Positions 1 to 9,594 of a DNA stretch of 44,380 nt are shown here, piece by piece. The position numbers were made by a program, and so were the translations under genes. The DNA is from an uncultured Microbacteriaceae bacterium (lineage in GTDB: Bacteria > Actinomycetota > Actinomycetes > Actinomycetales > Microbacteriaceae), in NCBI GenBank assembly GCA_903940225.1, contig CAJAKC010000030.1, positions 1 to 44,380 on the forward strand, written 5' to 3'. The notes beneath the pieces are model-generated. The model was not told where the DNA came from, searched no databases, and worked only from the letters and a program-made list of their open reading frames with translations. Each line of letters opens with the position of its first letter. The stretch's first letter is position 1.

Positions 1-1
1 G

Positions 2-1930
2 AGCGGCGTGATTCCCCCCGCCGTGACCGCAACGGATGTGGTTCTCACGATCACCGACATGTTGCGCCGTCACGGCGTGGTCGGGAAATTTGTTGAGTTT
101 TATGGGGAGGGCGTTGGCGAGGTTCCCCTCGCGAATCGCGCCACCATCGGAAACATGAGCCCAGAGTTTGGGTCTACGGCTGCGATGTTCCCCATCGATT
201 CCGTCACCGTCGAGTATTTGCGACTAACCGGTCGGCCTGCCGAGACGGTTGCACTCGTCGAACAGTACGCAAAGGAACAGGGTTTGTGGCACGACCCCAC
301 GAAGGAACCCGTCTTCAGTGAGTATCTAGAACTTGACCTGTCTACCGTCGTTCCCTCTATCGCGGGCCCGAAGCGTCCCCAGGACCGAATCGAATTGACC
401 AAGGCGAAGTCGCAGTTCGGACTCGACCTGGCGAACTACGGGGCGGGAAATGCCGCGTCGGTAACGTATGCCGGAGAAACGTTCGACGTCGACAACGGCC
501 ACGTCGCGATTGCCGCCATCACCTCGTGCACGAACACGTCCAACCCATCCGTGATGCTCGCGGCGGGATTGCTCGCGCGAAACGCGGTGGCCAAGGGACT
601 CACGTCAAAACCGTGGGTCAAAACGACGCTTGCTCCCGGATCCAAGGTTGTCACCGAGTATTACGAGAAGGCCGGGTTGATGGACGACTTGGAAGCGCTC
701 GGCTTTTATCTCGTCGGTTACGGGTGCACGACGTGTATCGGAAACTCTGGACCACTTCCGGCTGAGGTGTCACAAGCGGTCCACGACAACGATCTCGCTG
801 TCACCGCGGTGTTGTCGGGCAACCGAAACTTCGAGGGGCGAATCAATCCCGACGTCAAAATGAACTACCTCGCGTCGCCGCCGCTTGTGATCGCCTACGC
901 GCTAGCCGGCACGATGAACTTCGACTTCCAGACCGAGCCGCTCGGCACCACCGCTGACGGTGAGGATGTCTTCCTCGCGGACATTTGGCCCTCGGCGGCC
1001 GAGGTCCAAAGGACAATCGATTCCTCCATCGACACAGCAATGTTCGTGCGTCAGTATGCCTCTGTTTTCGACGGTGACGACCGGTGGCGTTCCATTCCAA
1101 CGCCAACCGGAAAAGTGTTCGAGTGGGACGCCAACTCAACCTACGTTCGCAAACCTCCCTACTTCGAGGGCATGAAGAAGGAAACCTCCCCGGTGACCGA
1201 CATCCACTCCGCGCGCGTGCTGGCTAAGTTGGGTGATTCCGTCACAACAGACCACATTTCGCCCGCGGGATCCATCAAGGCGGACTCGCCTGCTGGCGCC
1301 TATCTTCAGGCGCACGGAGTCGAACGAGATGACTTTAATTCGTACGGTTCGCGTCGTGGAAACCACGAAATCATGATTCGCGGGACCTTCGCGAACATTC
1401 GTTTGAAGAACCAGTTGCTCGATGGCGTCGAAGGCGGATTCACGCGCGACTTCACCACGGATGCCGGATCTCAAGCGTTTATTTACGACGCGTCGGAGAA
1501 CTACCAGGCTCAGGGTATTCCGCTCGTGATTCTTGCCGGTAAGGAATACGGATCGGGTTCCAGTCGAGACTGGGCTGCTAAGGGAACAAGTCTCCTCGGG
1601 GTGTCCGCCGTCATTGCCGAATCGTTCGAACGCATCCATCGGTCAAACCTCATCGGCATGGGCGTTATTCCCCTGCAGTTCCCCGTTGGCCACACCGCCG
1701 AGTCGCTCGGACTCGACGGTACGGAAGAGTTTTCGTTCGAGGGTATTGAGGCGATGAATACCGGCGGAACCCCGGCGACAGTCCATGTCGTCGCGAAGCC
1801 CACCACGCACTCCGCCTCGGACAAGGCTGTCGTCGAATTCGACGCGGTGGTGCGCATCGACACCCCCGGCGAAGCGGATTACTACCGAAACGGCGGAATT
1901 CTCCAGTACGTTTTGCGTTCACTCCTGTAG
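2..1930 (+). CDS. acnA: Aconitate hydratase A, 3' part (truncated by window edge)
   Basis: Aconitase of the TCA cycle, interconverting citrate and isocitrate in the cytosol. The reading frame is open from the first bases of the window, so the N-terminal part lies outside and there is no real start here. The fragment begins in the conserved stretch [11 protein letters not shown]. It carries the three cysteines that ligate the 4Fe-4S cluster: one in [11 protein letters not shown], two in [13 protein letters not shown]. The C-terminal swivel domain includes the [10 protein letters not shown] substrate-binding motif. About 640 residues are visible of a family total near 900. It ends 5 bp before dxs, so the two are probably co-transcribed. 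No truncation or frameshift is seen inside the visible part. Confidence 0.97.
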   Translation, partial: SGVIPPAVTATDVVLTITDMLRRHGVVGKFVEFYGEGVGEVPLANRATIGNMSPEFGSTAAMFPIDSVTVEYLRLTGRPAETVALVEQYAKEQGLWHDPTKEPVFSEYLELDLSTVVPSIAGPKRPQDRIELTKAKSQFGLDLANYGAGNAASVTYAGETFDVDNGHVAIAAITSCTNTSNPSVMLAAGLLARNAVAKGLTSKPWVKTTLAPGSKVVTEYYEKAGLMDDLEALGFYLVGYGCTTCIGNSGPLPAEVSQAVHDNDLAVTAVLSGNRNFEGRINPDVKMNYLASPPLVIAYALAGTMNFDFQTEPLGTTADGEDVFLADIWPSAAEVQRTIDSSIDTAMFVRQYASVFDGDDRWRSIPTPTGKVFEWDANSTYVRKPPYFEGMKKETSPVTDIHSARVLAKLGDSVTTDHISPAGSIKADSPAGAYLQAHGVERDDFNSYGSRRGNHEIMIRGTFANIRLKNQLLDGVEGGFTRDFTTDAGSQAFIYDASENYQAQGIPLVILAGKEYGSGSSRDWAAKGTSLLGVSAVIAESFERIHRSNLIGMGVIPLQFPVGHTAESLGLDGTEEFSFEGIEAMNTGGTPATVHVVAKPTTHSASDKAVVEFDAVVRIDTPGEADYYRNGGILQYVLRSLL

Positions 1931-1935
1931 TCGCC

Positions 1936-3828
1936 ATGTTGTTGCCATCGATTCACAGTCCACAAGACCTCAAAGGGTTGACCGTCTCGCAGTGCGAGGT
2001 TTTGGCCGACGAGATTCGCGAGTTTCTCGTCACCAATATTGCAACGTCGGGCGGACACCTCGGCCCCAACCTCGGGGTTGTCGAGTTGACCATTGGAATC
2101 CACCGCGTCTTCGATTCGCCACTCGATCCCGTGATTTTCGACACGGGACACCAGTCGTATGTACACAAACTTTTGACGGGACGCCAGGACTTCTCGAAGC
2201 TGCGGTCAGCGGGTGGACTCGCCGGGTATCCGCAGCGAAGTGAATCCGTTCATGACGTTGTCGAAAGCAGTCATGCGTCCAGTTCGCTGTCGTGGGCTGA
2301 CGGAATCTCCAAGGCCTTCGAGATGACGGGTCAAGATGATCGCCACGTTGTTGTAGTGGTTGGCGACGGGGCACTGACCGGCGGGATGACGTGGGAAGCG
2401 CTCAACAACATTTCGCACGACAACTCGCGCAGGCTCGTCATTATTGTCAACGACAACGGTCGATCGTACGCACCGACCATCGGCGGTGTCGCGCGATTCC
2501 TGTCCGGGGTTCGTACGCGACCTAGTTACCGTCGCTTACACATGCTGTCGTGGGCGATATTCAAGCGACTCGGTGGACCGGCACGCGCCCTCTACAGGGG
2601 AATCCGCGGAGGCATCCGCGGTTTCATGGCGCGCTTCGCCAACAATGACGCACTGTATTCGAACCTGGATATCAAATACATCGGTCCGATTGATGGACAC
2701 AACATGGCCGATGTCGAGCGGGCCTTAGAGCAAGCGAAGGATTACGGGACTCCTGTGATCGTGCACGCCATTACGGAAAAGGGTCGGGGGTATGAGCCTG
2801 CAAGGACAAACGTCGACGACCAGTTCCACGCAATCGGAGCGTTTGACCCCATCACGGGCGAAGAGACCAAGGGCTCGGGAATATCGTGGACGAGCGTGTT
2901 TTCCTCCGAAATGGTGGCCATCGCTGATGAGAACGACGCGGTCGTCGGTATCACTGCGGCAATGCTTCGCCCGACAGGACTCGCAGCGTTTGCGGACAAG
3001 TACCCCGGCCGCGTCGTTGATGTCGGAATCGCCGAGCAACACGCAACAACGTCGGCAGCCGGTCTTGCGTTCGGTGGTTTACACCCCGTCGTTGCCGTCT
3101 ACGCGACCTTCATGGGCCGCGCCTTCGATCAGCTTTTGATGGACGTGGCGCTGCATCGTGCGGGTGTTACGTTCGTTCTTGATCGCGCCGGCGTGACCGG
3201 TCCCGACGGCGCTTCGCACCACGGTCAGTGGGACCTCGCCATGCTCAACATTGTTCCGGGCATTCGGATTGCTGCCCCTCGTGATGATGTGACGTTGCGT
3301 GAAGAATTGCGCGAAGCGGTCGCTATCACGGATGGTCCAACGGTTGTCCGTTTTCCCAAGGGCAACATTGTCGCTCCCATCCCCGCGCTTCGACGGACGA
3401 AGGACGGAGTAGACGTCTTGCACGAGGACGGGCGACTGGACGTCCTGCTTGTGGCCATCGGTGCCTTTGCACCCCTCGCACTCGCTGTCGCGGAGAAGCT
3501 GACAAAGGACGGATTCGGTGTCACCGTCATCGATCCGCGCTGGGTCATCCCCGTCCCTCAAGCTGTCGTGGATATGTCACGCGACCATCGAATCGTGGTG
3601 TCCATTGAGGATGGTATTCGAGTCGGTGGCGTCGGCACTCGTATTCGTCAGGATCTTCGGGCAGCGGGAATCGATACCGCTGTCGATGAACTCGGGCTGC
3701 CGGATGAATTCCTTGAACACGACTCGCGCGACAACATTTTGCGTCGCGTGGGGTTGGACGCGGATTCGATTGCGTCCAAAATCCGGGCGCAACTCAAGGG
3801 GACTCAAATCCCGAAGGCAAAACCCTAG
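1936..3828 (+). CDS. dxs: 1-deoxy-D-xylulose-5-phosphate synthase
   Basis: First enzyme of the MEP isoprenoid pathway. It condenses pyruvate and glyceraldehyde 3-phosphate to DXP using thiamine diphosphate. The protein has 630 residues, the usual length. The N-terminal domain has GGHLGPNLGVVELT, the DTGHQSYVHK motif and the ThDP/Mg motif GDGALTGG followed by EALNNI (from about residue 144). The central domain has YIGPIDGHN. The pyrimidine-binding part has DVGIAEQHA and DRAGVTGPDGASHHG. The ATG lies 5 bp after the aconitase stop, with no strong Shine-Dalgarno, which suggests translational coupling. Its TAG stop lies 3 bp from the stop of the convergent hydratase/dehydrogenase gene, leaving no room for a terminator. 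Confidence 0.97.
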   Translation: MLLPSIHSPQDLKGLTVSQCEVLADEIREFLVTNIATSGGHLGPNLGVVELTIGIHRVFDSPLDPVIFDTGHQSYVHKLLTGRQDFSKLRSAGGLAGYPQRSESVHDVVESSHASSSLSWADGISKAFEMTGQDDRHVVVVVGDGALTGGMTWEALNNISHDNSRRLVIIVNDNGRSYAPTIGGVARFLSGVRTRPSYRRLHMLSWAIFKRLGGPARALYRGIRGGIRGFMARFANNDALYSNLDIKYIGPIDGHNMADVERALEQAKDYGTPVIVHAITEKGRGYEPARTNVDDQFHAIGAFDPITGEETKGSGISWTSVFSSEMVAIADENDAVVGITAAMLRPTGLAAFADKYPGRVVDVGIAEQHATTSAAGLAFGGLHPVVAVYATFMGRAFDQLLMDVALHRAGVTFVLDRAGVTGPDGASHHGQWDLAMLNIVPGIRIAAPRDDVTLREELREAVAITDGPTVVRFPKGNIVAPIPALRRTKDGVDVLHEDGRLDVLLVAIGAFAPLALAVAEKLTKDGFGVTVIDPRWVIPVPQAVVDMSRDHRIVVSIEDGIRVGGVGTRIRQDLRAAGIDTAVDELGLPDEFLEHDSRDNILRRVGLDADSIASKIRAQLKGTQIPKAKP

Positions 3829-3831
3829 CGG

Positions 3832-5838
3832 TTAGTGAAAACGACGCCCGTTCGTGCGTTCGGAAGCTCCGACCTCGTCCAGGTACCGACTAATTCCACC
3901 GTGTGCAACGGGCCAACCGGCTCCCGCGATGAGACACAGGTCAATGTCTTCGACCGCCGCGACAACACCTTCGTCGAGCATGGTCTGAATTTCGCGAGCG
4001 AGGTCATCGACTGTTCGAGTGTGGATTTCCGCTTGTTCGGTGACGTTCGCCGAAACGGTGGTACCGAAGTCGTTCGCAATCGAATCGGTGGTGGGTCGTT
4101 CGGTTGCCGCACGCAATGCGGGCGAAACGAGCACTCGTCCGGGGGCAAAATCGTGCAAAGATTCGAGCATGTGCAGCGTGACAGGGCGTCCGATGAGGTC
4201 AATCAGTGCAAAAGGGTCCATCGGCAGACGTAGTCCCTCGACACTTTTACTAATCGACGCTGGAGATAGTCCGTTGTCGATGTAGTCCAGCGTCGTACTG
4301 AGGAAGACCGACAAGATTCGGTTGACGACGAACCCCGCAAGGTCCTTAACAATCACGGGTGTCTTCCGCAAACGCCCGGCGCACGCGATTGCGGTCGCGA
4401 TGGACTCGTCGGCGGTGTGTTGTGTCGCGACGACCTCGATGAGCGGCATGACGGCGACGGGGTTAAAAAAGTGGAATCCGATGAGTCTTTCCGGATATTG
4501 AAGAGCGGCCGCCATGTCGGTAACGGACAGCGACGAGGTGTTGGTTGCGAGAACGCATTCCGCGGAGACGTGTTTTTCGATGTCGCGCAGGACATCAATC
4601 TTGACGGCGAGATCCTCGAACACCGCCTCCATGACAAAGTCGCAGGACGCAAAGTCGCGATGGTCGAGTGTTGTCGACATATTTGCGAGGATCGATTCGC
4701 GCAGTTCGGCACTGAGACTCCCGCGATCGACCCTGGAGCTCAGTGCAACGCTAATGCGCTCGAGCGCAGCGTCGAGCCGATCCTGCGAGACGTCGGTCAT
4801 GGTCACAGGGCAGTTCAACTTTTCGGCGAATAGCGTTGCGAATTGCGAGGCCATGAGCCCCGCACCGATGATTCCGACGTGCGAAACCGTGCGCGCGTCG
4901 ACTGCGGGTACCCCGGCTGGCTTTCGAGCCCTGCTCGTTGTCAGATGGAATGCATAGACGCGATTGCGAAACTCGGCGGTGAGGATGAGGTCTGCCAGGG
5001 CATCATCTTCGGCGGCAAAGCCGGACCCAATCGTGTCTCCCCGTTCGACAATCTCCACGAGTCGGTCGATGGCGACAGCGGGGTTTCCCGGTCGACGTGA
5101 GAGCGCACTGCACTTCTGTCGTAGCGCGTCACGTTCATCAGCGCTGACCGCGTGAACGGTTCGCTCGACGGGGAAACCGTCGTCGACGAAGCGAAGCGTT
5201 GCGTCCTGGAGTAGTTCGTCGTCGACAACGCGATCGACAATTCCCACATCACGCGCCTGGGTCGCGTTCATCAGAGTGTTTCCCTTGACGGGATTGTCAA
5301 CGAGCACGGTTGCGGCCGAGTTCAGACCGATCAATCGAGGGAGCAGTGTCGCGCCGCCCCATCCAGGGACAAGCCCGAGTGAAATCTCGGGCAGGCCAAT
5401 CACCGAGACGGAAAGCGCCGCGATTCGAAATGTGCAGTGCAGCGCCAATTCGAGTCCACCCCCGAGAGCCACGCCATTGATTTCTGCAATGCTCGGCACG
5501 CCGAGTCTGCTGAGGCGTCCCAGTACGCGGTGGCCGGTCTCGGCAAAAGCCAGAGAGACGCTTCGTTCGGAGATTGACGCCATCATGTCGAGGTCTGCGC
5601 CGGCACAAAAAGTGCGGCCCGTTCCCCGCAGAATGACGGCGGTAATTCCTCCCGCGGCTACCCGCTCATGCACTTGATCGATCGCACCATCGAGGTTCTC
5701 TAGTCCACGCGGGCCCAACACGGCCGGCCGTTTCGGATCCTCAGCGGTCAGTGTGAGCACGAGGACGCGGTTACCGGCCGGCGATAATTCCTCGTCGATG
5801 GCGACGGTGGTCACCATTTTTTCCGACAGCTGGTTCAT
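3832..5838 (-). CDS. fadJ: Enoyl-CoA hydratase / 3-hydroxyacyl-CoA dehydrogenase (FadB/FadJ type)
   Basis: Bifunctional alpha subunit of fatty-acid beta-oxidation: it hydrates enoyl-CoA and then oxidises 3-hydroxyacyl-CoA with NAD. The start chosen is ATG 5838, which overlaps the thiolase stop as ATGA and gives 668 residues. The frame is open further upstream to 6012, but that stretch lies inside the thiolase gene. Residues 1-200 are the crotonase domain, with TFCAGADLD and both catalytic glutamates (E130 in GGGLE, E151 in GLPEISLG). The NAD site GIIGAGLMA is at 322-330. H456 in GFHFFNP and E468 form the dehydrogenase dyad. The C-terminal 3HCDH domains contain AGFVVNRIL and DPFALIDLIG. With the thiolase it should form the usual trifunctional complex. 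Whether it serves long or medium chains cannot be read from sequence. Confidence 0.93.
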   Translation of the reverse strand: MNQLSEKMVTTVAIDEELSPAGNRVLVLTLTAEDPKRPAVLGPRGLENLDGAIDQVHERVAAGGITAVILRGTGRTFCAGADLDMMASISERSVSLAFAETGHRVLGRLSRLGVPSIAEINGVALGGGLELALHCTFRIAALSVSVIGLPEISLGLVPGWGGATLLPRLIGLNSAATVLVDNPVKGNTLMNATQARDVGIVDRVVDDELLQDATLRFVDDGFPVERTVHAVSADERDALRQKCSALSRRPGNPAVAIDRLVEIVERGDTIGSGFAAEDDALADLILTAEFRNRVYAFHLTTSRARKPAGVPAVDARTVSHVGIIGAGLMASQFATLFAEKLNCPVTMTDVSQDRLDAALERISVALSSRVDRGSLSAELRESILANMSTTLDHRDFASCDFVMEAVFEDLAVKIDVLRDIEKHVSAECVLATNTSSLSVTDMAAALQYPERLIGFHFFNPVAVMPLIEVVATQHTADESIATAIACAGRLRKTPVIVKDLAGFVVNRILSVFLSTTLDYIDNGLSPASISKSVEGLRLPMDPFALIDLIGRPVTLHMLESLHDFAPGRVLVSPALRAATERPTTDSIANDFGTTVSANVTEQAEIHTRTVDDLAREIQTMLDEGVVAAVEDIDLCLIAGAGWPVAHGGISRYLDEVGASERTNGRRFH

Positions 5839-7007
5839 GCGCTGTAGTGGGGATTTTCCCAGATGATGGTTCCGCCCTGCCCGAGTCCGACACACATCGT
5901 GGTCAACCCGTAACGGATGTCGGGGTTGTTCTCGAAGTGTCGTGCAAGTTGGATGGCGAGGCGAACTCCGGACGCGGCGAGAGGGTGACCCATCGCGATT
6001 GCCCCTCCCCACGGGTTGAAGAATGGCGAGTTGCTGTCTATGTCGAAGTGGTCCGCAAAAGCGAGAACCTGCACCGCGAACGCCTCATTGACTTCCCACA
6101 GCCCAATGTCGGCCATGGTCAGTCCAGCCAGCGCCAACGCTTTGTCCGTCGCGGGGATTGGCCCGAGTCCCATACTGTCGGGCGATACCCCGGCAAACGC
6201 ATAAGACACCATGCGCATCGATGGCGTGAGGCCGAATCTCGCGACCGCATCGTCGCCCGCGATGAGGCTCATCGTGGCACCATCCGTGAGAGGGGATGCG
6301 TTACCCGCGGTGACACGGCCGTCTGCGCGGAATGGCGGGGTGAGAGATGCGAGACCGTCGAGAGTCGTTGCTGGTCGCAACTGCTCATCCCGATCCGCTG
6401 CTCCGTGAACCGTGTCGATGGTAATGAGATCGGCTTGCGGACCGCCGATTTCGTAGGCCGCCCAAGCGCGCTGTTGACTCTGCAGGGCGAATTCGTCTGC
6501 TCGATCTTTGGTGATGGAGGGGAGCAGGTCGTGAAGATTCTCGGCCGTGCGACCCATGAACAACGAGTCTTCGGTGAAGATTCCGAGCTCGAACAGCGCC
6601 GGGTTGGCCTTTCGGTCGAATTCCATCGGATGGCGGCCCATGTGCTCGACCCCACCCGCAATAGCGACGCTAATTTGACCAAAGCCGATTCCCGCTCCAA
6701 GAGTCGTCAGCGAGGTCATCGCACCCGCACACATTCGATCAATCGCGAACCCCGGTACGGATGTGGGCAGGCCTGCGAGCAGTCCCACCGTGCGACCGAG
6801 CGTCAGACCTTGATCGCCCTCGTGGGTGGTGGCGGCGATGGCCACGTCGTCAATCGCCTCGGGCGGCACTGTTGGGTTACGTCGGAGTAATCCCTTGAGC
6901 ACATCCGCGGCAATGTCATCGGCGCGAGTGTCACGGAAGACACCTTTAGCGCCCGCGCGTCCGAATGGACTGCGCACACCATCAACGAATAATACCGACC
7001 GGCTCAC
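5835..7007 (-). CDS. fadA: Acetyl-CoA acyltransferase (3-ketoacyl-CoA thiolase)
   Basis: Thiolase that cleaves 3-ketoacyl-CoA in the last step of beta-oxidation. The chosen start is GTG 7007 (VSRSVLFVDGVRSPFGR). It is preceded by AAGGAGG at 7012-7018 (4-nt spacer), lies close to the conserved family N-terminus and gives 390 residues. ATG 7028 is an alternative, but the Shine-Dalgarno would then be inside the gene. The nucleophilic cysteine is in DRMCAGAMTSL, the catalytic histidine in GGAIAMGHPLAASG, and the second cysteine in MCVGLGQGG, the FadA-type ending. It overlaps the downstream hydratase/dehydrogenase by 4 bp, so the two products are probably made in equal amounts. RNase D ends 31 bp upstream. 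Confidence 0.93.
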   Translation of the reverse strand: MSRSVLFVDGVRSPFGRAGAKGVFRDTRADDIAADVLKGLLRRNPTVPPEAIDDVAIAATTHEGDQGLTLGRTVGLLAGLPTSVPGFAIDRMCAGAMTSLTTLGAGIGFGQISVAIAGGVEHMGRHPMEFDRKANPALFELGIFTEDSLFMGRTAENLHDLLPSITKDRADEFALQSQQRAWAAYEIGGPQADLITIDTVHGAADRDEQLRPATTLDGLASLTPPFRADGRVTAGNASPLTDGATMSLIAGDDAVARFGLTPSMRMVSYAFAGVSPDSMGLGPIPATDKALALAGLTMADIGLWEVNEAFAVQVLAFADHFDIDSNSPFFNPWGGAIAMGHPLAASGVRLAIQLARHFENNPDIRYGLTTMCVGLGQGGTIIWENPHYSA

Positions 7008-7038
7008 GGGGCCTCCTTGCACATCCATCGTGCCACGG

Positions 7039-8292
7039 TTACGCGGCTTCGTCTCCGCCCGCGGGGCTTTCCGCGAGATAGTGGTCGGGATGCGCAGCTG
7101 CGTGCGCAAAACTCTCGGCGATTCGTTCGCTCGTGGCGTCGACCTGCCAGGCTCGAGCACCGGCTTCCGTCAATACCGTCTCAATCGCTGCAACGCTGGC
7201 GTCGGTCGGCGGTTCCCAGCAGAGTTTCCTCAGGATGTCCGGTGTCAGCACGTTCTCCACAGGGATAACGAGCTCTGCCGCGATGGCGACGATCTCTGCT
7301 CTCGACGCGACAAACCGCGCATACGCTTCGGGGTGGCGTTCCTTCCAGTTTCGCGGGGTGGACAATGTTGCCCCGCGCACACGCATAGGAGGCAGATCCT
7401 CTGTTGATGTGCCGCGTTCGATCGCCGCCCACCACCGATCGAGTTGCTTGCGGGACAACCGCCCCGTAAACGTCGACATGCCAGCCAATTGACCCTTGGA
7501 GGTGGGAAGCAATTTTGACGCGGCGATGAGGGATCCATCGGGAACAACCCGACCCGCGCCCATGTCGAGTTCCCGCGCGATTGCGTCCCGTTCCGTCCAC
7601 AGCTCTCGAGCGACGGCGAGTTGGCGTGGCGTCGTCAACGTTTGAATCTGGGAAAGTCGGCGCCACGGATCCGCGCGCGGGGGAGCCGGTCGCCACGAGA
7701 GCAAGTTGTCAAATTCTTGGCGCGCGATTTCGGCTTTGCCGTTCTCGACTAAACGCGCGAACAATGCGTCTCGTAGATCGGGCAGAAACTCGACGTCGAG
7801 TGCCGCATAAACGATCCAGGACTGCGGGAGTGGCCGCGTCGACCAGTCTGCCGCGGAGTGTTCCTTTGCGAGATGAAGGCCAAGAAGTTCAGCGACCACC
7901 GTTCCCAGACCAACGCGGGGGAGTCCTGCAAGTCGTGACCCCAATTCGGTGTCGAAGAGTGACGTGGGCACCAATCCAACTTCGGCAAGACACGCGAGAT
8001 CCTGAGTCGCCGCATGAAGAATCCACTCGTCCGTGCGGAGAAGTTCTGCTAATTCGGTCAAATCGTCGAACGCTATGGGGTCGACCAGGTGAGTGCCGCC
8101 ACCGCGGCGGTGGATCTGAATCAGGTAGGCACGGTTCGAGTACCGAAAACCGCTCGCACGCTCGGCGTCGACACCGAACGGGCCCGTGCCCTCGCCGAGT
8201 CGGCCTATCGCTGCGCGCAGAGCGGGGATCGTGTCGATAACAAAGGGAACCTCCGCCAGCGTTGCTGGGGGCAGTTCGAGCTCGTCGCTCAT
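7039..8292 (-). CDS. rnd: Ribonuclease D-like 3'-5' exoribonuclease with HRDC domain
   Basis: DEDDy-family 3'-5' exonuclease, expected to trim 3' ends of stable RNAs such as tRNA. The start at ATG 8292 overlaps the DUF3000 stop as ATGA and gives 417 residues. The frame extends 33 codons further upstream but lies over the DUF3000 gene. Exo motif I is GVDAERA, motif II contains the aspartate in HAATQDLA, and motif III has tyrosine and aspartate in VYAALDVE. Around residues 210-290 lies an HRDC domain (a nucleic-acid-binding helical domain), followed by a C-terminal helical extension with an SRAEIVAIA-like segment. DUF3000 next to an RNase D/HRDC gene is a typical actinobacterial pair. Confidence 0.92.
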   Translation of the reverse strand: MSDELELPPATLAEVPFVIDTIPALRAAIGRLGEGTGPFGVDAERASGFRYSNRAYLIQIHRRGGGTHLVDPIAFDDLTELAELLRTDEWILHAATQDLACLAEVGLVPTSLFDTELGSRLAGLPRVGLGTVVAELLGLHLAKEHSAADWSTRPLPQSWIVYAALDVEFLPDLRDALFARLVENGKAEIARQEFDNLLSWRPAPPRADPWRRLSQIQTLTTPRQLAVARELWTERDAIARELDMGAGRVVPDGSLIAASKLLPTSKGQLAGMSTFTGRLSRKQLDRWWAAIERGTSTEDLPPMRVRGATLSTPRNWKERHPEAYARFVASRAEIVAIAAELVIPVENVLTPDILRKLCWEPPTDASVAAIETVLTEAGARAWQVDATSERIAESFAHAAAHPDHYLAESPAGGDEAA

Positions 8293-8846
8293 CGAGCCTG
8301 GATGTTGGTGACGCCCTCGGGTTGCGGCGGGAAGCCAGCGAGTCGGCACACAAAACGAGCCCACGCCTCGACGTGGGGTCGCGCATTCCATGATTGAGGC
8401 GACCAGGAAGCGCGAACCTCGACCTGCGTTCCCCGTCCCTGTGGCGTGAGGTCGCCGAATCCAGTCGAGATGACGCGTGTCACGGTGCCGGCGGCATGGT
8501 CGAATTGGGCACCGGATTCCGCCAACTCATCGAGCAGGGTGGCCCACGTCGCTGCGGAATACATCTCGTCACTACCGAGGTCCACCTCGAGGGGGGACTG
8601 GGCGAAGATAATGGCCCGAGAGCGCCCACCCCATGCAACGGGTTCTTCCGGATCATCGAGGAATATCAGTCGACCGGTGCCTCGATCGAGGTGACCCGTG
8701 CCGGCGACGATATCGGCGGCAAATGCGATGGAGCTCGGCGCAAGACCCTGCGGGGCATCAATTTGGTGAACGGAAACTTCCTGAGGAAGACTTGCCGCGA
8801 GAGCGGACTCCACGAGCGATTCGAAGTACCCGGACGAGGTTTTCAC
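8289..8846 (-). CDS. DUF3000 family protein
   Basis: Conserved actinobacterial protein of unknown function, 185 residues, recognised by its position beside RNase D and by the C-terminal part with VEVRASWSP and HVEAWARFVCRLAGFPP. No transmembrane segment or catalytic motif stands out. Acidic stretches (PLEVDLGSDEM) and a central beta-rich region suggest a soluble cytosolic protein. It starts with GTG 8846. There is no Shine-Dalgarno. Instead TAGTCT ends 6 nt before the GTG, so the message may be leaderless. The TAG of that hexamer is the stop codon of the upstream RibD-like gene. The stop overlaps the RNase D start by 4 bp, indicating coupled translation. Confidence 0.85.
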   Translation of the reverse strand: MKTSSGYFESLVESALAASLPQEVSVHQIDAPQGLAPSSIAFAADIVAGTGHLDRGTGRLIFLDDPEEPVAWGGRSRAIIFAQSPLEVDLGSDEMYSAATWATLLDELAESGAQFDHAAGTVTRVISTGFGDLTPQGRGTQVEVRASWSPQSWNARPHVEAWARFVCRLAGFPPQPEGVTNIQAR

Positions 8847-8852
8847 AGTTCC

Positions 8853-8858
8853 AGACTA
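8853..8858 (-). promoter_or_regulatory. Candidate leaderless -10 of the DUF3000 gene
   Basis: On the minus strand TAGTCT is followed by GGAACT and then directly by the GTG start at 8846. A -10 of TANNNT form with 6 nt to the start codon is the standard actinobacterial leaderless layout. The first three bases are the stop codon of the upstream gene. No convincing -35 is seen. Confidence 0.5.
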
Positions 8859-9542
8859 GGCAGGTGTTACGGGGTCACGACGAGGCGCGCCGTCGACGAG
8901 CCGGCGGGTGTAACGGTACCCGTCGTCGTCGTGTGCCATGAGGGTTAGTTCACCGGTGACCGCGGGGGCTACGGCGCGTTCGTTCGGGTTGCCCGGCAAT
9001 GGGGAAATGGTCTGGCACCACTCGGTTACAAGGCCCGCCGTGAGGATCTTGTTGACGATTGTGAGACCCCCTTCAACCACAATGCGACGGTGCCCGAGCG
9101 CCCTAATGGCCGACACAATGGCGGAACCGGTGAATCGGGGTAGTACGACTCCCGTCACGCCCGCGGGAGGTATGGCCGACGAGTGGTGAAGGACAACAAT
9201 GCCTCCCTTGGCTCTTCTGACGGATTCGGCAGGAATGTTTGCGGACCGAGAAACGATGACAACGGGTGTATCCCGGGGCACGGAGAGCGGCTCTCTGCGC
9301 ACCGTGGTCCCGCCCAGCACAACGACATCCGCGATGGCTCGAAGCGCGAGCACGAGGTCACGATCGGCGCCACCACTGAGATCTTCACTTGTTCCGGATA
9401 TTCCTGTGGTGTTTCCCAACGCGTCGGTTACGAGGTTCACCCGGACCCAGCCGCCGTCACTCGTGTCCCACCATAATTTCGATGCTTCGATGTTGCGCGC
9501 ATCGAACGAAAGACCTGAGGGGAAATCGGTGTGTACGAGCAC
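8856..9542 (-). CDS. RibD C-terminal / dihydrofolate-reductase-like pyrimidine reductase family protein
   Basis: A stand-alone protein with the RibD C-terminal (DHFR-like) fold, probably an NADPH-dependent reductase. The family includes riboflavin-pathway pyrimidine reductases, but the substrate here is not known. Supporting motifs are VRVNLVTDALGNTTG (substrate entry strand), DVVVLGGTTVRRE (cofactor loop) and RRIVVEGGLTIVNKIL with the conserved EGG. No deaminase domain precedes it. I chose GTG 9542 (229 codons including stop). It is preceded by GACAAT 6 nt upstream, and the bases beyond it hold the zapE promoter and ribosome site. ATG 9593 is a possible longer start adding 17 residues and leaving only 1 bp to the divergent zapE start. 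It ends 9 bp before the DUF3000 start. Confidence 0.8.
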   Translation of the reverse strand: MLVHTDFPSGLSFDARNIEASKLWWDTSDGGWVRVNLVTDALGNTTGISGTSEDLSGGADRDLVLALRAIADVVVLGGTTVRREPLSVPRDTPVVIVSRSANIPAESVRRAKGGIVVLHHSSAIPPAGVTGVVLPRFTGSAIVSAIRALGHRRIVVEGGLTIVNKILTAGLVTEWCQTISPLPGNPNERAVAPAVTGELTLMAHDDDGYRYTRRLVDGAPRRDPVTPA

Positions 9543-9548
9543 CCCACC

Positions 9549-9554
9549 ATTGTC
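9549..9554 (-). promoter_or_regulatory. Possible -10 of the RibD-like gene
   Basis: GACAAT on the minus strand, 6 nt before GTG 9542. It matches only the second and last bases of TANNNT, so it is a weak candidate. Its partner is the stronger zapE -10 on the other strand 5 bp away. The two promoters would overlap back to back. Confidence 0.3.
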
Positions 9555-9559
9555 GCGGA

Positions 9560-9565
9560 TAGGCT
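9560..9565 (+). promoter_or_regulatory. zapE promoter -10 (TAGGCT)
   Basis: TAGGCT, the same hexamer seen before thrS, ruvA and aroQ. It is followed after 11 nt by the Shine-Dalgarno AGGAAGG (9577-9583) and then by GTG 9595. The predicted transcript starts near 9572, giving a leader of roughly 23 nt. A -35 is not clear. Confidence 0.5.
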
Positions 9566-9594
9566 GGACGAAACTCAGGAAGGTCTGCCACATC

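Noticed and set aside
5839-6012. N-terminal extension of the hydratase/dehydrogenase into the thiolase gene
   Set aside because: It overlaps the conserved thiolase C-terminus, and the ATGA junction at 5838 is the natural start.
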